From Ruminococcus sp. (lineage in GTDB: Bacteria > Bacillota > Clostridia > Oscillospirales > Ruminococcaceae), in the NCBI GenBank assembly GCA_017558505.1, contig JAFYUM010000049.1:38711-102710 (forward strand): 64,000 nucleotides of DNA, read 5' to 3'. How positions within the stretch are numbered: position 1 is the first letter of the stretch; each line of letters starts with the position of its first letter. Of this stretch, positions 53,737-62,116 are shown piece by piece. Made by a program: the position numbers and the translations under genes. The notes below the pieces were generated by a model. The model was not told the DNA's origin and ran no database searches. It worked only from the letters and a program-made list of their open reading frames with translations.

Positions 53737-54243
53737 ATGAACGATAACTTTACCGAAGATGTACAGCTTGCCAGAAATGGTGATACGGCTGCATTTTCAA
53801 GGCTCTATTCATACATATACAAGGATTTGTACAAAATAGCATTATACAGTCTGCGGAACAGTCATGATGCATGCGACGCTGTAAGCGATACTGTTCTTGA
53901 CGCATTCTGTACAATCGGTAAGCTTCGTGACGAAAAGGCGTTCCGTGTATGGATAATGAAAATACTCTCAACGAAAATCAAGCGGAAACAGCGGGAATAT
54001 TTTGCTGATACGGTGGAACTGACAGAAGATGTTGAACCTGCGGTGGAATTCGACAGCGAAATGTCGGAGCTGAAACACGCAATGGACAATCTTGATCCAC
54101 GGTCAAGACTTGTTCTTTCAATGTCTGTAGTCAAGGGTTACACAGGGGACGAGATAGCGGAAATATGCAGAATGAATGCCAATACCGTCCGTTCTCTCAT
54201 ATCGAGGGCAAAGAAGAAATTGCGAATGGAAATTGACAGCTAA
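53737..54243 (+). CDS. ECF-type RNA polymerase sigma factor
   Basis: A 168-residue sigma-70 family factor with only regions 2 and 4. Region 2 spans about 20-85 (FSRLYSYIYKDLYKIALYSL and AFRVWIMKILSTKIKRK), and region 4 about 115-165 (LDPRSRLVLSMSVVKGYTGDEIAEI then NANTVRSLISRAKKKL). It is followed after 12 bases by a membrane protein that should be its anti-sigma partner. AAGGATG is placed before the ATG. It probably responds to an envelope signal. Confidence 0.92.
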   Translation: MNDNFTEDVQLARNGDTAAFSRLYSYIYKDLYKIALYSLRNSHDACDAVSDTVLDAFCTIGKLRDEKAFRVWIMKILSTKIKRKQREYFADTVELTEDVEPAVEFDSEMSELKHAMDNLDPRSRLVLSMSVVKGYTGDEIAEICRMNANTVRSLISRAKKKLRMEIDS

Positions 54244-54255
54244 AGGAGAATGATT

Positions 54256-56733
54256 ATGAATTACAATGATGATAAGGTGAAAGATATAATGGAAAATGTG
54301 GAAATCCCCGAGGAGATTTCTCCCGAAAATATGAAAAAGATGCTTGATGAAAAAGTACCTGCAAAAAAGCGTTCAAGCCATATATCAATGGCAGGACGTG
54401 TAGCTGCAGGTGTAGCCGCTTGTGCTGTGGTAGCAAGTACAACTGTCGGTACAGTAGGGCTTGTTAAACGGAATGTGCATTTGTTCGGAGAGGAAAGCTG
54501 TAGCTGTAGCCCTGATTATCACGGGGGAAGCGGTAGTACGTCTACGGTTCCGGAAAGGGGGAACGTAGAAGCGGAAGGCCCTTATATGAAAGGTGCCGAG
54601 TCCTATGAGCAGGTTTATAAGCTCGTAGAAGAGGCGTGCAGTAAAAAGTACAGCTACGAAACAGGCGGCGGAATAATATTCGATAGTGCTGTTAATATTA
54701 ATGGGGCTGTAGAAGGTGGAGCTGCGGTGGATATTCCTGAAAGTGATGCAGTAATTAAAGTCGAAAGCAATACGCAACCGGCAGGCGGAATGGGCGGCGA
54801 AACAGAGGTTGAGCAGGATTTTATTATCGGAAGTGATGATAATAGCAGAGGCGACTCCGCTACATCATCTCCTCAATACTGTCCGACGCCGAATTTCCCT
54901 GAGGAAGATGAAGAAACTCCTGAACTGCCTACAGAGGTTCTCACAGAAGCACCTACGGAAGCGCCCACGGAGGTTCCTACAGAAGCACCTACGGAAGCGC
55001 CCACGGAGGCTTCTACAGAGGAAATGACAGAAGAAACAACCGAGGAAACTGAAGACGAAAGTGACGAGGATGATTATTCCGACACATATAATCAGGAGGA
55101 GAACGTTCTTGAAGCTGATATAGTAAAAACCGACGGAGAGAGAATTTATTATCTGTTCAACGATTACAACTATGAAAGCGGTTCAAAGTACAGCGGAAAT
55201 TATGCTGCAATGCGTGTTGCTGCTGTTGATGACGGAGAGTTCACAGATACGTATACTCTTGATATTGAATATGACTGTGGTCTTGGTGACGAGTGGGAAA
55301 AGAATATAACTGTAAATGATATGTACATTTACAATGATATGCTTGCTGTTGTGGGAACGATTGACGCATATCACGATACGTATACGGAGTTCGGCTGGGA
55401 TTATGACGGAGATTATTGTTTCTATGACGACGAATCATCTACCTTTGTTTCGTTCTACACAAAAGAAAACGAGCCGCGGCTTATCGGAACATATACACAG
55501 GACGGAAGTTACAGCGATGTACGTATATCTCCCGAGGGGTATATGTACCTTATTACAAGTTACATGACTGATTACCTGAATGAAATTGAGGGCAGTGATG
55601 ACCTTGACGGATATGTTCCGAAGTGTGGAGTTGATAACTCTGCGTATATTCCTTGCGAAAGTATACTGCTTCCCGAAGATGAACTTGACAATTACGATTA
55701 TATGAGCTATACTGTAATTGGAAGTATTGACCTTACAGTATCGGGTGAATTTTCAGCCTGTGATACAAAAGCTCTTGCAGGCTATAGCGGAGAAATATAT
55801 TCCTCTGCGGATAATCTCTATACGGCAACAGGCTGGGATGAAACTGATATTACACGCATTTCAGTAGGTGGCGGACAGATTGTCCCCATGGCAAGCGGAA
55901 CGGTTGAAGGCTATGTAAAAGACCAGTTCTCTTTCAGCGAATATAACGGCTATCTGCGAGTTGCAACGACTATTGATAAATGGGTTGACAATGGCGATAT
56001 AATAAAGGATGCATTTGATATTCCCTATGAAAATTACCGTGTAAACCACAATAATGTGTATGTTCTTGATATGGAAATGAATATTGTGGGCAGCGTTGAG
56101 GGATTTGGAAAGGACGAAAGCATTAAATCAGTAAGCTTCAGCGGCGATATGGGATATGTTGTAACATATGAGCAGACTGACCCCTTATTTGCCATAGACC
56201 TTTCAGATCCTGCAAATCCCTTTATTACGGACGAGTTCAAGATTTTAGGCTACAGCACATATATGCAGAAATGGGATGACGGGCTTCTTTTAGGCTTTGG
56301 TGCTGACGCTGACGAAAACGGCATAGAGAATGGTGTAAAGCTGGTTATGTTTGACAACTCCGATCCCTACAATCTTAAAGAAGTGGGACTTTACCCCATT
56401 CATCATGAGGGAAATAGCTACATCTACTCGGGAGCATTGTGGGAGAGAAAATCACTTCTCATAGCTCCGAATAAGAATCTTATCGGTGTGCCTGTTACTG
56501 TAGAAACTTATAGTCCTGAGTATCATTTCACAGCAGATACTAAATATATGTTCTTCTCTTATGAAAACGGTGAGTTTTTATTTAAGGGCGTGCTTAGTCT
56601 GGGGGACATTAATGGTTATGGCGGCGGCCGTGCCGTTTATATCGGGGATTATGTGTACGCTGTATCAAGCGGATGCATTGTTTCTGCTGACATTGAAACT
56701 CTCACCGAGGTTGATCGCTTCTATTTTGAGTAA
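54256..56733 (+). CDS. Membrane-anchored beta-propeller protein, probable anti-sigma factor
   Basis: An 825-residue protein. A short cytoplasmic N-terminus (1-43) precedes a membrane helix (about 44-70; GRVAAGVAACAVVASTTVG). The outer region begins with a Cys-rich/Gly-rich patch, then an acidic stretch with TEAP-type repeats (TEVLTEAPTEAPTEVPTEAP, about 225-260), then a beta-propeller (Beta_propel, PF09826 type) starting at EADIVKTDGERIYYLF and running to the end. The location after the ECF gene implies it holds the sigma factor. The start ATG 54256 has GGAG seven bases before it; ATG 54250 is too close. Confidence 0.85.
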   Translation: MNYNDDKVKDIMENVEIPEEISPENMKKMLDEKVPAKKRSSHISMAGRVAAGVAACAVVASTTVGTVGLVKRNVHLFGEESCSCSPDYHGGSGSTSTVPERGNVEAEGPYMKGAESYEQVYKLVEEACSKKYSYETGGGIIFDSAVNINGAVEGGAAVDIPESDAVIKVESNTQPAGGMGGETEVEQDFIIGSDDNSRGDSATSSPQYCPTPNFPEEDEETPELPTEVLTEAPTEAPTEVPTEAPTEAPTEASTEEMTEETTEETEDESDEDDYSDTYNQEENVLEADIVKTDGERIYYLFNDYNYESGSKYSGNYAAMRVAAVDDGEFTDTYTLDIEYDCGLGDEWEKNITVNDMYIYNDMLAVVGTIDAYHDTYTEFGWDYDGDYCFYDDESSTFVSFYTKENEPRLIGTYTQDGSYSDVRISPEGYMYLITSYMTDYLNEIEGSDDLDGYVPKCGVDNSAYIPCESILLPEDELDNYDYMSYTVIGSIDLTVSGEFSACDTKALAGYSGEIYSSADNLYTATGWDETDITRISVGGGQIVPMASGTVEGYVKDQFSFSEYNGYLRVATTIDKWVDNGDIIKDAFDIPYENYRVNHNNVYVLDMEMNIVGSVEGFGKDESIKSVSFSGDMGYVVTYEQTDPLFAIDLSDPANPFITDEFKILGYSTYMQKWDDGLLLGFGADADENGIENGVKLVMFDNSDPYNLKEVGLYPIHHEGNSYIYSGALWERKSLLIAPNKNLIGVPVTVETYSPEYHFTADTKYMFFSYENGEFLFKGVLSLGDINGYGGGRAVYIGDYVYAVSSGCIVSADIETLTEVDRFYFE

Positions 56734-56747
56734 AATCAGGTGATACT

Positions 56748-57752
56748 ATGAAAAAAATTATTTGCGCCATATCTGCAATTGTTATATCTGCTGCGGTCTT
56801 TTCCTCATGCGGTAACGACGAAGGCATACTTCTTGAGCATAACGACGACGCTGTTCATATAGTTGAAACGGAGCCTGTTTCAACCCGTCCGAAGGTAAAG
56901 GTAGTTGAAAAAACGACAGCTTCGGCGGATGAAACAGATGAAAAAACTGAAACTACTGCAAAAGCTGATGATAAAAAGGACGAAAGCAGCCAGACAGCCA
57001 CGAAGTATCTTGAACAGGGTGCTGGTGATGCAGCACCTCCTGATAATAACGAGTCTGTTTCCGATGAGTCGGAGCAGACTGCGGAAAATGAAGAAGCTCC
57101 CACAGAAGGGGAATGTGAGGAATACTTTCTTGAAGGTGTTGTTTACAGAAAATATGATAAATCCGTACTTATTAAAGAAGTGGATATGTCACTTATGACT
57201 GTGGGTATCAGTGATGCCGGACTTATGAAATCTCTTGAAACAGGGGATAAGATACAAATTGTATATGACGGTTATATTCTTGAAAGCTATCCTGCACAGG
57301 TATCGAAGGTTTATTCTGTTGAGATAATGGAAAAGGCACTGTGCAAAACGTCGGTTGAGCATTTTGTATGCGATAACCCTGCTGTAAGCAGTTCGTTTAC
57401 TGTACTACTTCCCGAGGGGTGGACGGTTGAGGAAATTGAATATCCCACAGAGGGGGATTTCACAGACTGGGGATTTCGTATAATACCAGAGGGGGAAACT
57501 ACAGGTCTTGATATTACATGGCACAGCTCGTTCTCTATCCGTGAGCCTTATGACGTGTTCCCTGTAACTGTCAACGGATATGATGTGAAAAAATACGGTG
57601 CAAACGGCAAATGGCGTTTTTATGGCTATGACAATGGCTATGTGGCTTCGAATAATTTCTATAATACAAGCAAATATGATGAATATGCCGATGAATTTGA
57701 GTTTATACTCAATACACTTGTTTTTGGACAGCATGAATTTATAGGTGAATAA
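56748..57752 (+). CDS. Secreted lipoprotein
   Basis: A 334-residue lipoprotein. The signal has a lipobox, SAAVFSSCGND, with Cys at about 21. A low-complexity Glu/Thr/Asp-rich linker (about 40-125) leads to a C-terminal region of about 200 residues that includes VEHFVCDNPAVSSSFTVLLP and GTDLDITW-like beta strands. No family is recognised for it. It starts 14 bases after the beta-propeller gene, so it belongs to the ECF operon and is likely a surface partner or target. Confidence 0.78.
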   Translation: MKKIICAISAIVISAAVFSSCGNDEGILLEHNDDAVHIVETEPVSTRPKVKVVEKTTASADETDEKTETTAKADDKKDESSQTATKYLEQGAGDAAPPDNNESVSDESEQTAENEEAPTEGECEEYFLEGVVYRKYDKSVLIKEVDMSLMTVGISDAGLMKSLETGDKIQIVYDGYILESYPAQVSKVYSVEIMEKALCKTSVEHFVCDNPAVSSSFTVLLPEGWTVEEIEYPTEGDFTDWGFRIIPEGETTGLDITWHSSFSIREPYDVFPVTVNGYDVKKYGANGKWRFYGYDNGYVASNNFYNTSKYDEYADEFEFILNTLVFGQHEFIGE

Positions 57753-57759
57753 ATGCAAA

Positions 57760-57832
57760 AAGCTCCCCGTTACGATTCGGGGAGCTTCAAATTTGTATAT
57801 ACGAAAAAAGAAGCCCGAAAAATCGGGCTTCT
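57760..57832 (+). terminator. Two hairpins after the ECF operon
   Basis: AGCTCCCC-GTTACGATTC-GGGGAGCTT (57764-57790), then AGAAGCCCG-AAAAAT-CGGGCTTCT (57809-57832). The first lies right after the stop and probably terminates the operon. Confidence 0.75.
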
Positions 57833-58213
57833 GAAAATAAGAAAGACATAAATGTGTAGAACAAAAGAAAGGAGACAACAAAACGAGTGATAAATAGTTC
57901 ATAAAGTATTTATCACTATTGATATTATACCGTATTTCCCGAATGTCGTCAAGTAAATTTGTGAAAAAAATCTGCGATTTGTAACATTTCACAACAAATG
58001 ACTGTTTCATTTCAGCAAATTAGCCAAATATTTCAAATATTATGTTTTATAATGCTAACATAAATTGATTTTATGTTCGGAAAAATTGTTTACAAAGCGG
58101 TTACTTTATGATATAATTATATGTGAAGTTGTAAGCCGAGTTAAAGTGAAACACAATTGTTACATTTTTAACAGGCAAAAACTGAAAAAATTTTTTAATG
58201 GAGGTCATTACCA
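57833..58213. other. Interval before nifJ
   Basis: No gene is visible. It contains an exact inverted repeat GTGATAAATA/TATTTATCAC (57887-57916, 10-base gap) and the nifJ promoter at 58089-58117. Confidence 0.55.
58089..58117 (+). promoter_or_regulatory. SigA promoter of nifJ
   Basis: TTTACA (58089-58094), 17-base spacer, extended -10 TGATATAAT (hexamer 58112-58117), about 95 bases before the start. Confidence 0.82.
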
Positions 58214-61200
58214 ATGGCAATCAAAAGAAAAATGAAAACCATGGATGGTAATAACGCCGCTGCTTGGGTGTCATATCCCTTTACCGACGTTGCTGCTATT
58301 TATCCTATCACTCCCTCATCCGTTATGGCTGAGGTTACTGACAGCTGGGCTGCAAAGGACAAGAAGAACCTTTTCGGTCAGCCTGTAACAGTTGCAGAAA
58401 TGCAGTCTGAGGCTGGTGCTGCCGGTACAGTTCACGGTTCACTTTCCGCAGGTGCTCTTACAACTACATACACAGCATCACAGGGTCTTCTCCTGATGAT
58501 CCCCAATATGTACAAGATCGCTGGTGAGCTTCTTCCTAACGTAATCCACGTTTCTGCTCGTTGCGTATCTTCACACGCTCTCAACATCTTCGGTGACCAT
58601 TCCGACGTTTACGCTTGCCGTCAGACAGGTTATGCAATGCTTTGCTCCGGTTCTGCACAGGAAGTTATGGACCTCGGTGCTGTAGCTCACCTTTCCACAA
58701 TAAAGGGCAGAGTTCCTTTCCTCCACTTCTTCGACGGTTTCCGTACATCACACGAAATCCAGAAGATTGAGACATGGGATGACGAAACTCTCCTCTCACT
58801 CCTCGACAAGGATGCTGCACAGAGATTCCGTGACCAGGCTCTCCACCCAGAGGCTCCTGTTCTCCGTGGTACTGCACAGAACCCTGACATCTTCTTCCAG
58901 GCTCGTGAGGCTTGCAACAAGTACTACGATGCTCTCCCTGCTATCGTTGAGGACTACATGAACAAGATCAATGACCTCATCGGTACAGATTACAAGCTCT
59001 TCAACTACTACGGTGCTGCTGACGCAGAGCACGTTATCATCGCTATGGGTTCAGTTAACGAGACAATCGAAGAAACAATCGATTACCTCAATGCTGCAGG
59101 TGGTAAGTACGGTCTTGTTAAGGTTCGTCTTTACAGACCTTTCGTTGCTGAAAAGCTCGTTGAAGTTATTCCCGAGTCTGTTAAGAGAATTTCTGTTCTC
59201 GACAGAACAAAGGAGCCCGGTTCTCTCGGTGAGCCTCTCTACCTCGACGTAGTAGCTGCTCTCAAGGGAACAAAGTTCAACGATACTCCTATCTTCACAG
59301 GCCGTTACGGTCTTGGTTCAAAGGATACAGTTCCTGCACAGATCGTTGCTGTATTCAAGAACGAAACTAAGGCAAGATTTACAATCGGTATCGAGGATGA
59401 CGTTACGAACCTTTCACTTCCTCTCGAGGCTAACCCTGACTCTGCTCCTGCAGGCACAACAGCTTGTAAGTTCTGGGGACTCGGTTCAGACGGTACTGTT
59501 GGTGCTAACAAGAACTCTATCAAGATCATCGGTGACCACACAGACCTCTATGCACAGGCTTACTTTGCATATGACTCAAAGAAGTCAGGCGGTGTAACTA
59601 TTTCCCACCTCCGTTTCGGTAAGACACCTATCAAGTCTACATACCTTATCAATAAGGCTGATTTCGTAGCTTGTCACAACCAGAGCTATATCGACAAGTA
59701 TGATATGGTTTCTGATATCAAGCCAGGCGGTACATTCCTCCTTAATACAATCTGGACTCCTGAGGAGCTCGACGCTAACCTCCCCGGACAGGTTAAGAGA
59801 TATATCGCTCAGAACAACATCAACTTCTACACAATCGACGGTGTTAAGCTCGGTAAGGAAACTGGTATGGGTACACGTATCAACACTATCCTCCAGTCTG
59901 CTTTCTTCAAGCTTGCAAACATTATTCCTTTCGAGGAAGCTGTTGGCTACATGAAGGCTGCTGCTGAAGCTTCTTACGGCAAGAAGGGCCAGGACATCGT
60001 TGAGAAGAACTGGAATGCTATCGACGCTGGTCACCAGAACATTGTTAAGATTGACGTTCCTGCTTCATGGGCTGACGCTGCTGATACACAGATGGGCGTA
60101 GCTGCTGTAACTTGCGAGGACAAGAACCTCCAGGATTACGTAAACAAGATTCAGATTCCCTGCAACGCTCAGAAGGGTGATACTCTCCCTGTTTCTACAT
60201 TCGTAGACATGGCTGACGGTACATTCCCACAGGGTTCTGCTGCTTTCGAGAAGCGTGGTATCGCTGTTGACGTTCCCGAGTGGATTCCTGAGAACTGTAT
60301 CCAGTGTAACCAGTGTGCTTACGTTTGTCCTCACGCTGTAATCAGACCTGTTGCTCTTACAGAGGAAGAGGCTGCTAACGCTCCTGCTGGTGCAAAGATT
60401 GTTGACTTCAAGCCTGCTATGGGCGGTCTCAAGTACATGATGACTGTTTCTACACTTGACTGTACAGGATGCGGCGTTTGTGCTAATGTTTGTCCTGCTA
60501 AGGAGAAGGCTCTCGTTATGAAGCCTATCGCTTCACAGATGGATCAGCAGGATGTATTCGCTTACGGTACAACTATTGACGAAAAGGCAGAGGTTGCTGC
60601 TAAGTTCAAGGCTGACACAGTTAAGGGCTCACAGTTCAGACAGCCCCTCCTCGAATTCTCAGGCGCTTGTGCTGGTTGTGGTGAAACACCTTATGCTAAG
60701 CTTGCTACACAGCTCTTCGGCGACAGAATGATGATCGCTAACGCTACAGGTTGTTCTTCAATCTGGGGTGGTTCTGCTCCTTCAACTCCTTACACAGTTA
60801 ACAAGCAGGGCAGAGGTCCCGCTTGGTCCAACTCACTCTTTGAGGATAACGCTGAGTTCGGTTACGGTATGTACCTCGCTCAGGAGACACTCAGAGCAAG
60901 AGTTACTGAGAAGGTTAAGGCTCTTGAGGCTAAGACAGAGTGTGCAGACGTTAAGGCTGCTATCGCTGAATACTTCGAGACATACAATGACGGCGCTGCT
61001 AACAGCGTAGCTACAGATAAGCTCGTTGCTGCTCTTGAAGCTTGTGGATGCGACGACGCTAAGGCTATCCTTGCTGAAAAGCTTTACCTCTCCAAGAAGT
61101 CACAGTGGATTCTCGGTGGTGACGGTTGGGCTTACGATATCGGATTCGGCGGTCTTGACCACGTTATCGCTTCCGGTAAGAATGTAAATATCCTCGTATT

Positions 61201-61759
61201 CGATACTGAGGTTTACTCAAATACAGGTGGACAGGCTTCTAAGTCTACACCTACAGGTGCTATTGCACAGTTCGCTGCTGCTGGTAAGGTTGTTAAGAAG
61301 AAGGATCTTGCTGGTATCGCAATGAGCTATGGTTATGTATACGTTGCACACGTTGCTATGGGTGCAAATATGAACCAGTGTATCAAGGCATTCGCTGAGG
61401 CTGAGGCTTATGATGGTCCTTCAATCATCATCTGCTATGCTCCTTGTATCAACCACGGTATTAAGACAGGTATGGCTACAGCTCAGGCTGAGGAGAAGAA
61501 GGCTGTTGAGGCTGGCTACTGGCACCTTTACAGATACAACCCTGCACTCAAGGAAGAGGGCAAGAACCCATTCATCCTTGATTCCAAGGCTCCTAACACA
61601 GACGAGTTCAAGAACTTCCTCATGGGCGAAGTACGTTACAATTCACTTGCACGTGCTAACCCTGAGCGTGCTGAAAAGCTCTTTGACGCTGCTGTTGCTA
61701 ACGCTAAGGACAGATACGATTATCTTACACGTCTTACAACTCTCTACGGACAGGACTAA
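58214..61759 (+). CDS. nifJ: Pyruvate:ferredoxin (flavodoxin) oxidoreductase
   Basis: An 1181-residue fused PFOR that cleaves pyruvate with CoA to acetyl-CoA, CO2 and reduced ferredoxin. Domains in order: TPP pyrimidine domain (1-250; YPITPSSVMAEVTD), middle domains, a ferredoxin domain with CIQCNQCAYVCP and CTGCGVCANVCP (about 690-760), and the C-terminal TPP/Fe-S domain with GACAGCGETPYAKL and ILGGDGWAYDIGFGG. The start is behind GGAGG with a leader (GTCATTACCAATG) similar to that of ppdK. Codon bias indicates very high expression. Central enzyme of fermentation here. Confidence 0.98.
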   Translation: MAIKRKMKTMDGNNAAAWVSYPFTDVAAIYPITPSSVMAEVTDSWAAKDKKNLFGQPVTVAEMQSEAGAAGTVHGSLSAGALTTTYTASQGLLLMIPNMYKIAGELLPNVIHVSARCVSSHALNIFGDHSDVYACRQTGYAMLCSGSAQEVMDLGAVAHLSTIKGRVPFLHFFDGFRTSHEIQKIETWDDETLLSLLDKDAAQRFRDQALHPEAPVLRGTAQNPDIFFQAREACNKYYDALPAIVEDYMNKINDLIGTDYKLFNYYGAADAEHVIIAMGSVNETIEETIDYLNAAGGKYGLVKVRLYRPFVAEKLVEVIPESVKRISVLDRTKEPGSLGEPLYLDVVAALKGTKFNDTPIFTGRYGLGSKDTVPAQIVAVFKNETKARFTIGIEDDVTNLSLPLEANPDSAPAGTTACKFWGLGSDGTVGANKNSIKIIGDHTDLYAQAYFAYDSKKSGGVTISHLRFGKTPIKSTYLINKADFVACHNQSYIDKYDMVSDIKPGGTFLLNTIWTPEELDANLPGQVKRYIAQNNINFYTIDGVKLGKETGMGTRINTILQSAFFKLANIIPFEEAVGYMKAAAEASYGKKGQDIVEKNWNAIDAGHQNIVKIDVPASWADAADTQMGVAAVTCEDKNLQDYVNKIQIPCNAQKGDTLPVSTFVDMADGTFPQGSAAFEKRGIAVDVPEWIPENCIQCNQCAYVCPHAVIRPVALTEEEAANAPAGAKIVDFKPAMGGLKYMMTVSTLDCTGCGVCANVCPAKEKALVMKPIASQMDQQDVFAYGTTIDEKAEVAAKFKADTVKGSQFRQPLLEFSGACAGCGETPYAKLATQLFGDRMMIANATGCSSIWGGSAPSTPYTVNKQGRGPAWSNSLFEDNAEFGYGMYLAQETLRARVTEKVKALEAKTECADVKAAIAEYFETYNDGAANSVATDKLVAALEACGCDDAKAILAEKLYLSKKSQWILGGDGWAYDIGFGGLDHVIASGKNVNILVFDTEVYSNTGGQASKSTPTGAIAQFAAAGKVVKKKDLAGIAMSYGYVYVAHVAMGANMNQCIKAFAEAEAYDGPSIIICYAPCINHGIKTGMATAQAEEKKAVEAGYWHLYRYNPALKEEGKNPFILDSKAPNTDEFKNFLMGEVRYNSLARANPERAEKLFDAAVANAKDRYDYLTRLTTLYGQD

Positions 61760-61826
61760 TTCAAGACGTTGAATAGTGGTGCTTCATAGTGATATGGGGC
61801 ATTGCAAATATGCTGTAACGATTTCA

Positions 61827-61858
61827 ATCCCCCTCGGTTTAACTGAGGGGGATTTTTA
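61827..61858 (+). terminator. Terminator of nifJ
   Basis: ATCCCCCTC-GGTTTAACT-GAGGGGGAT followed by TTTTATAT. Confidence 0.9.
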
Positions 61859-61938
61859 TATATTTCACAACATTTGCTGGGTCATTTTTTGAATAGATAT
61901 ACAAATGCACTCGAAATATAAATTTTTTATGAACACGC

Positions 61939-61967
61939 TTGACAAATATATATCTATATGATATCAT
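61939..61967 (+). promoter_or_regulatory. Promoter of the LRR protein gene
   Basis: TTGACA (61939-61944), 17-base spacer, extended -10 TGATATCAT (hexamer 61962-61967). Confidence 0.75.
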
Positions 61968-61973
61968 ATATAT

Positions 61974-61993
61974 ATTCGGTAATGTTACCGAAT
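61974..61993. promoter_or_regulatory. Palindromic operator candidate before the LRR gene
   Basis: ATTCGGTAA-TG-TTACCGAAT, an exact 9-bp palindrome starting about six bases after the -10 box, where a repressor could block initiation. It would also form a hairpin at the transcript 5' end. Confidence 0.5.
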
Positions 61994-62000
61994 TGAACAA

Positions 62001-62088
62001 GTGTCGAAAAAATTTTTTAAAATTTTATGCAACCTTTTGATGTGCTGAGGGGTATTATTAATGACAGCACTTAAAAGTTGCTCGACAC
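62001..62088 (+). promoter_or_regulatory. Structured 5' leader of the LRR gene
   Basis: Three nested stems: GTGTCGA (62001-62007) with TCGACAC (62082-62088), 7 of 7 pairs; GCAAC-C-TTTT (62029-62038) with AAAAGTTGC (62073-62081), 9 pairs with one bulge; GTGCTG (62042-62047) with CAGCAC (62065-62070), 6 of 6. The ribosome site at 62102-62108 lies outside. No known riboswitch consensus is recognised. Confidence 0.55.
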
Positions 62089-62116
62089 AAAATTATATAT
62101 TAAAGGGGAAAAATTT

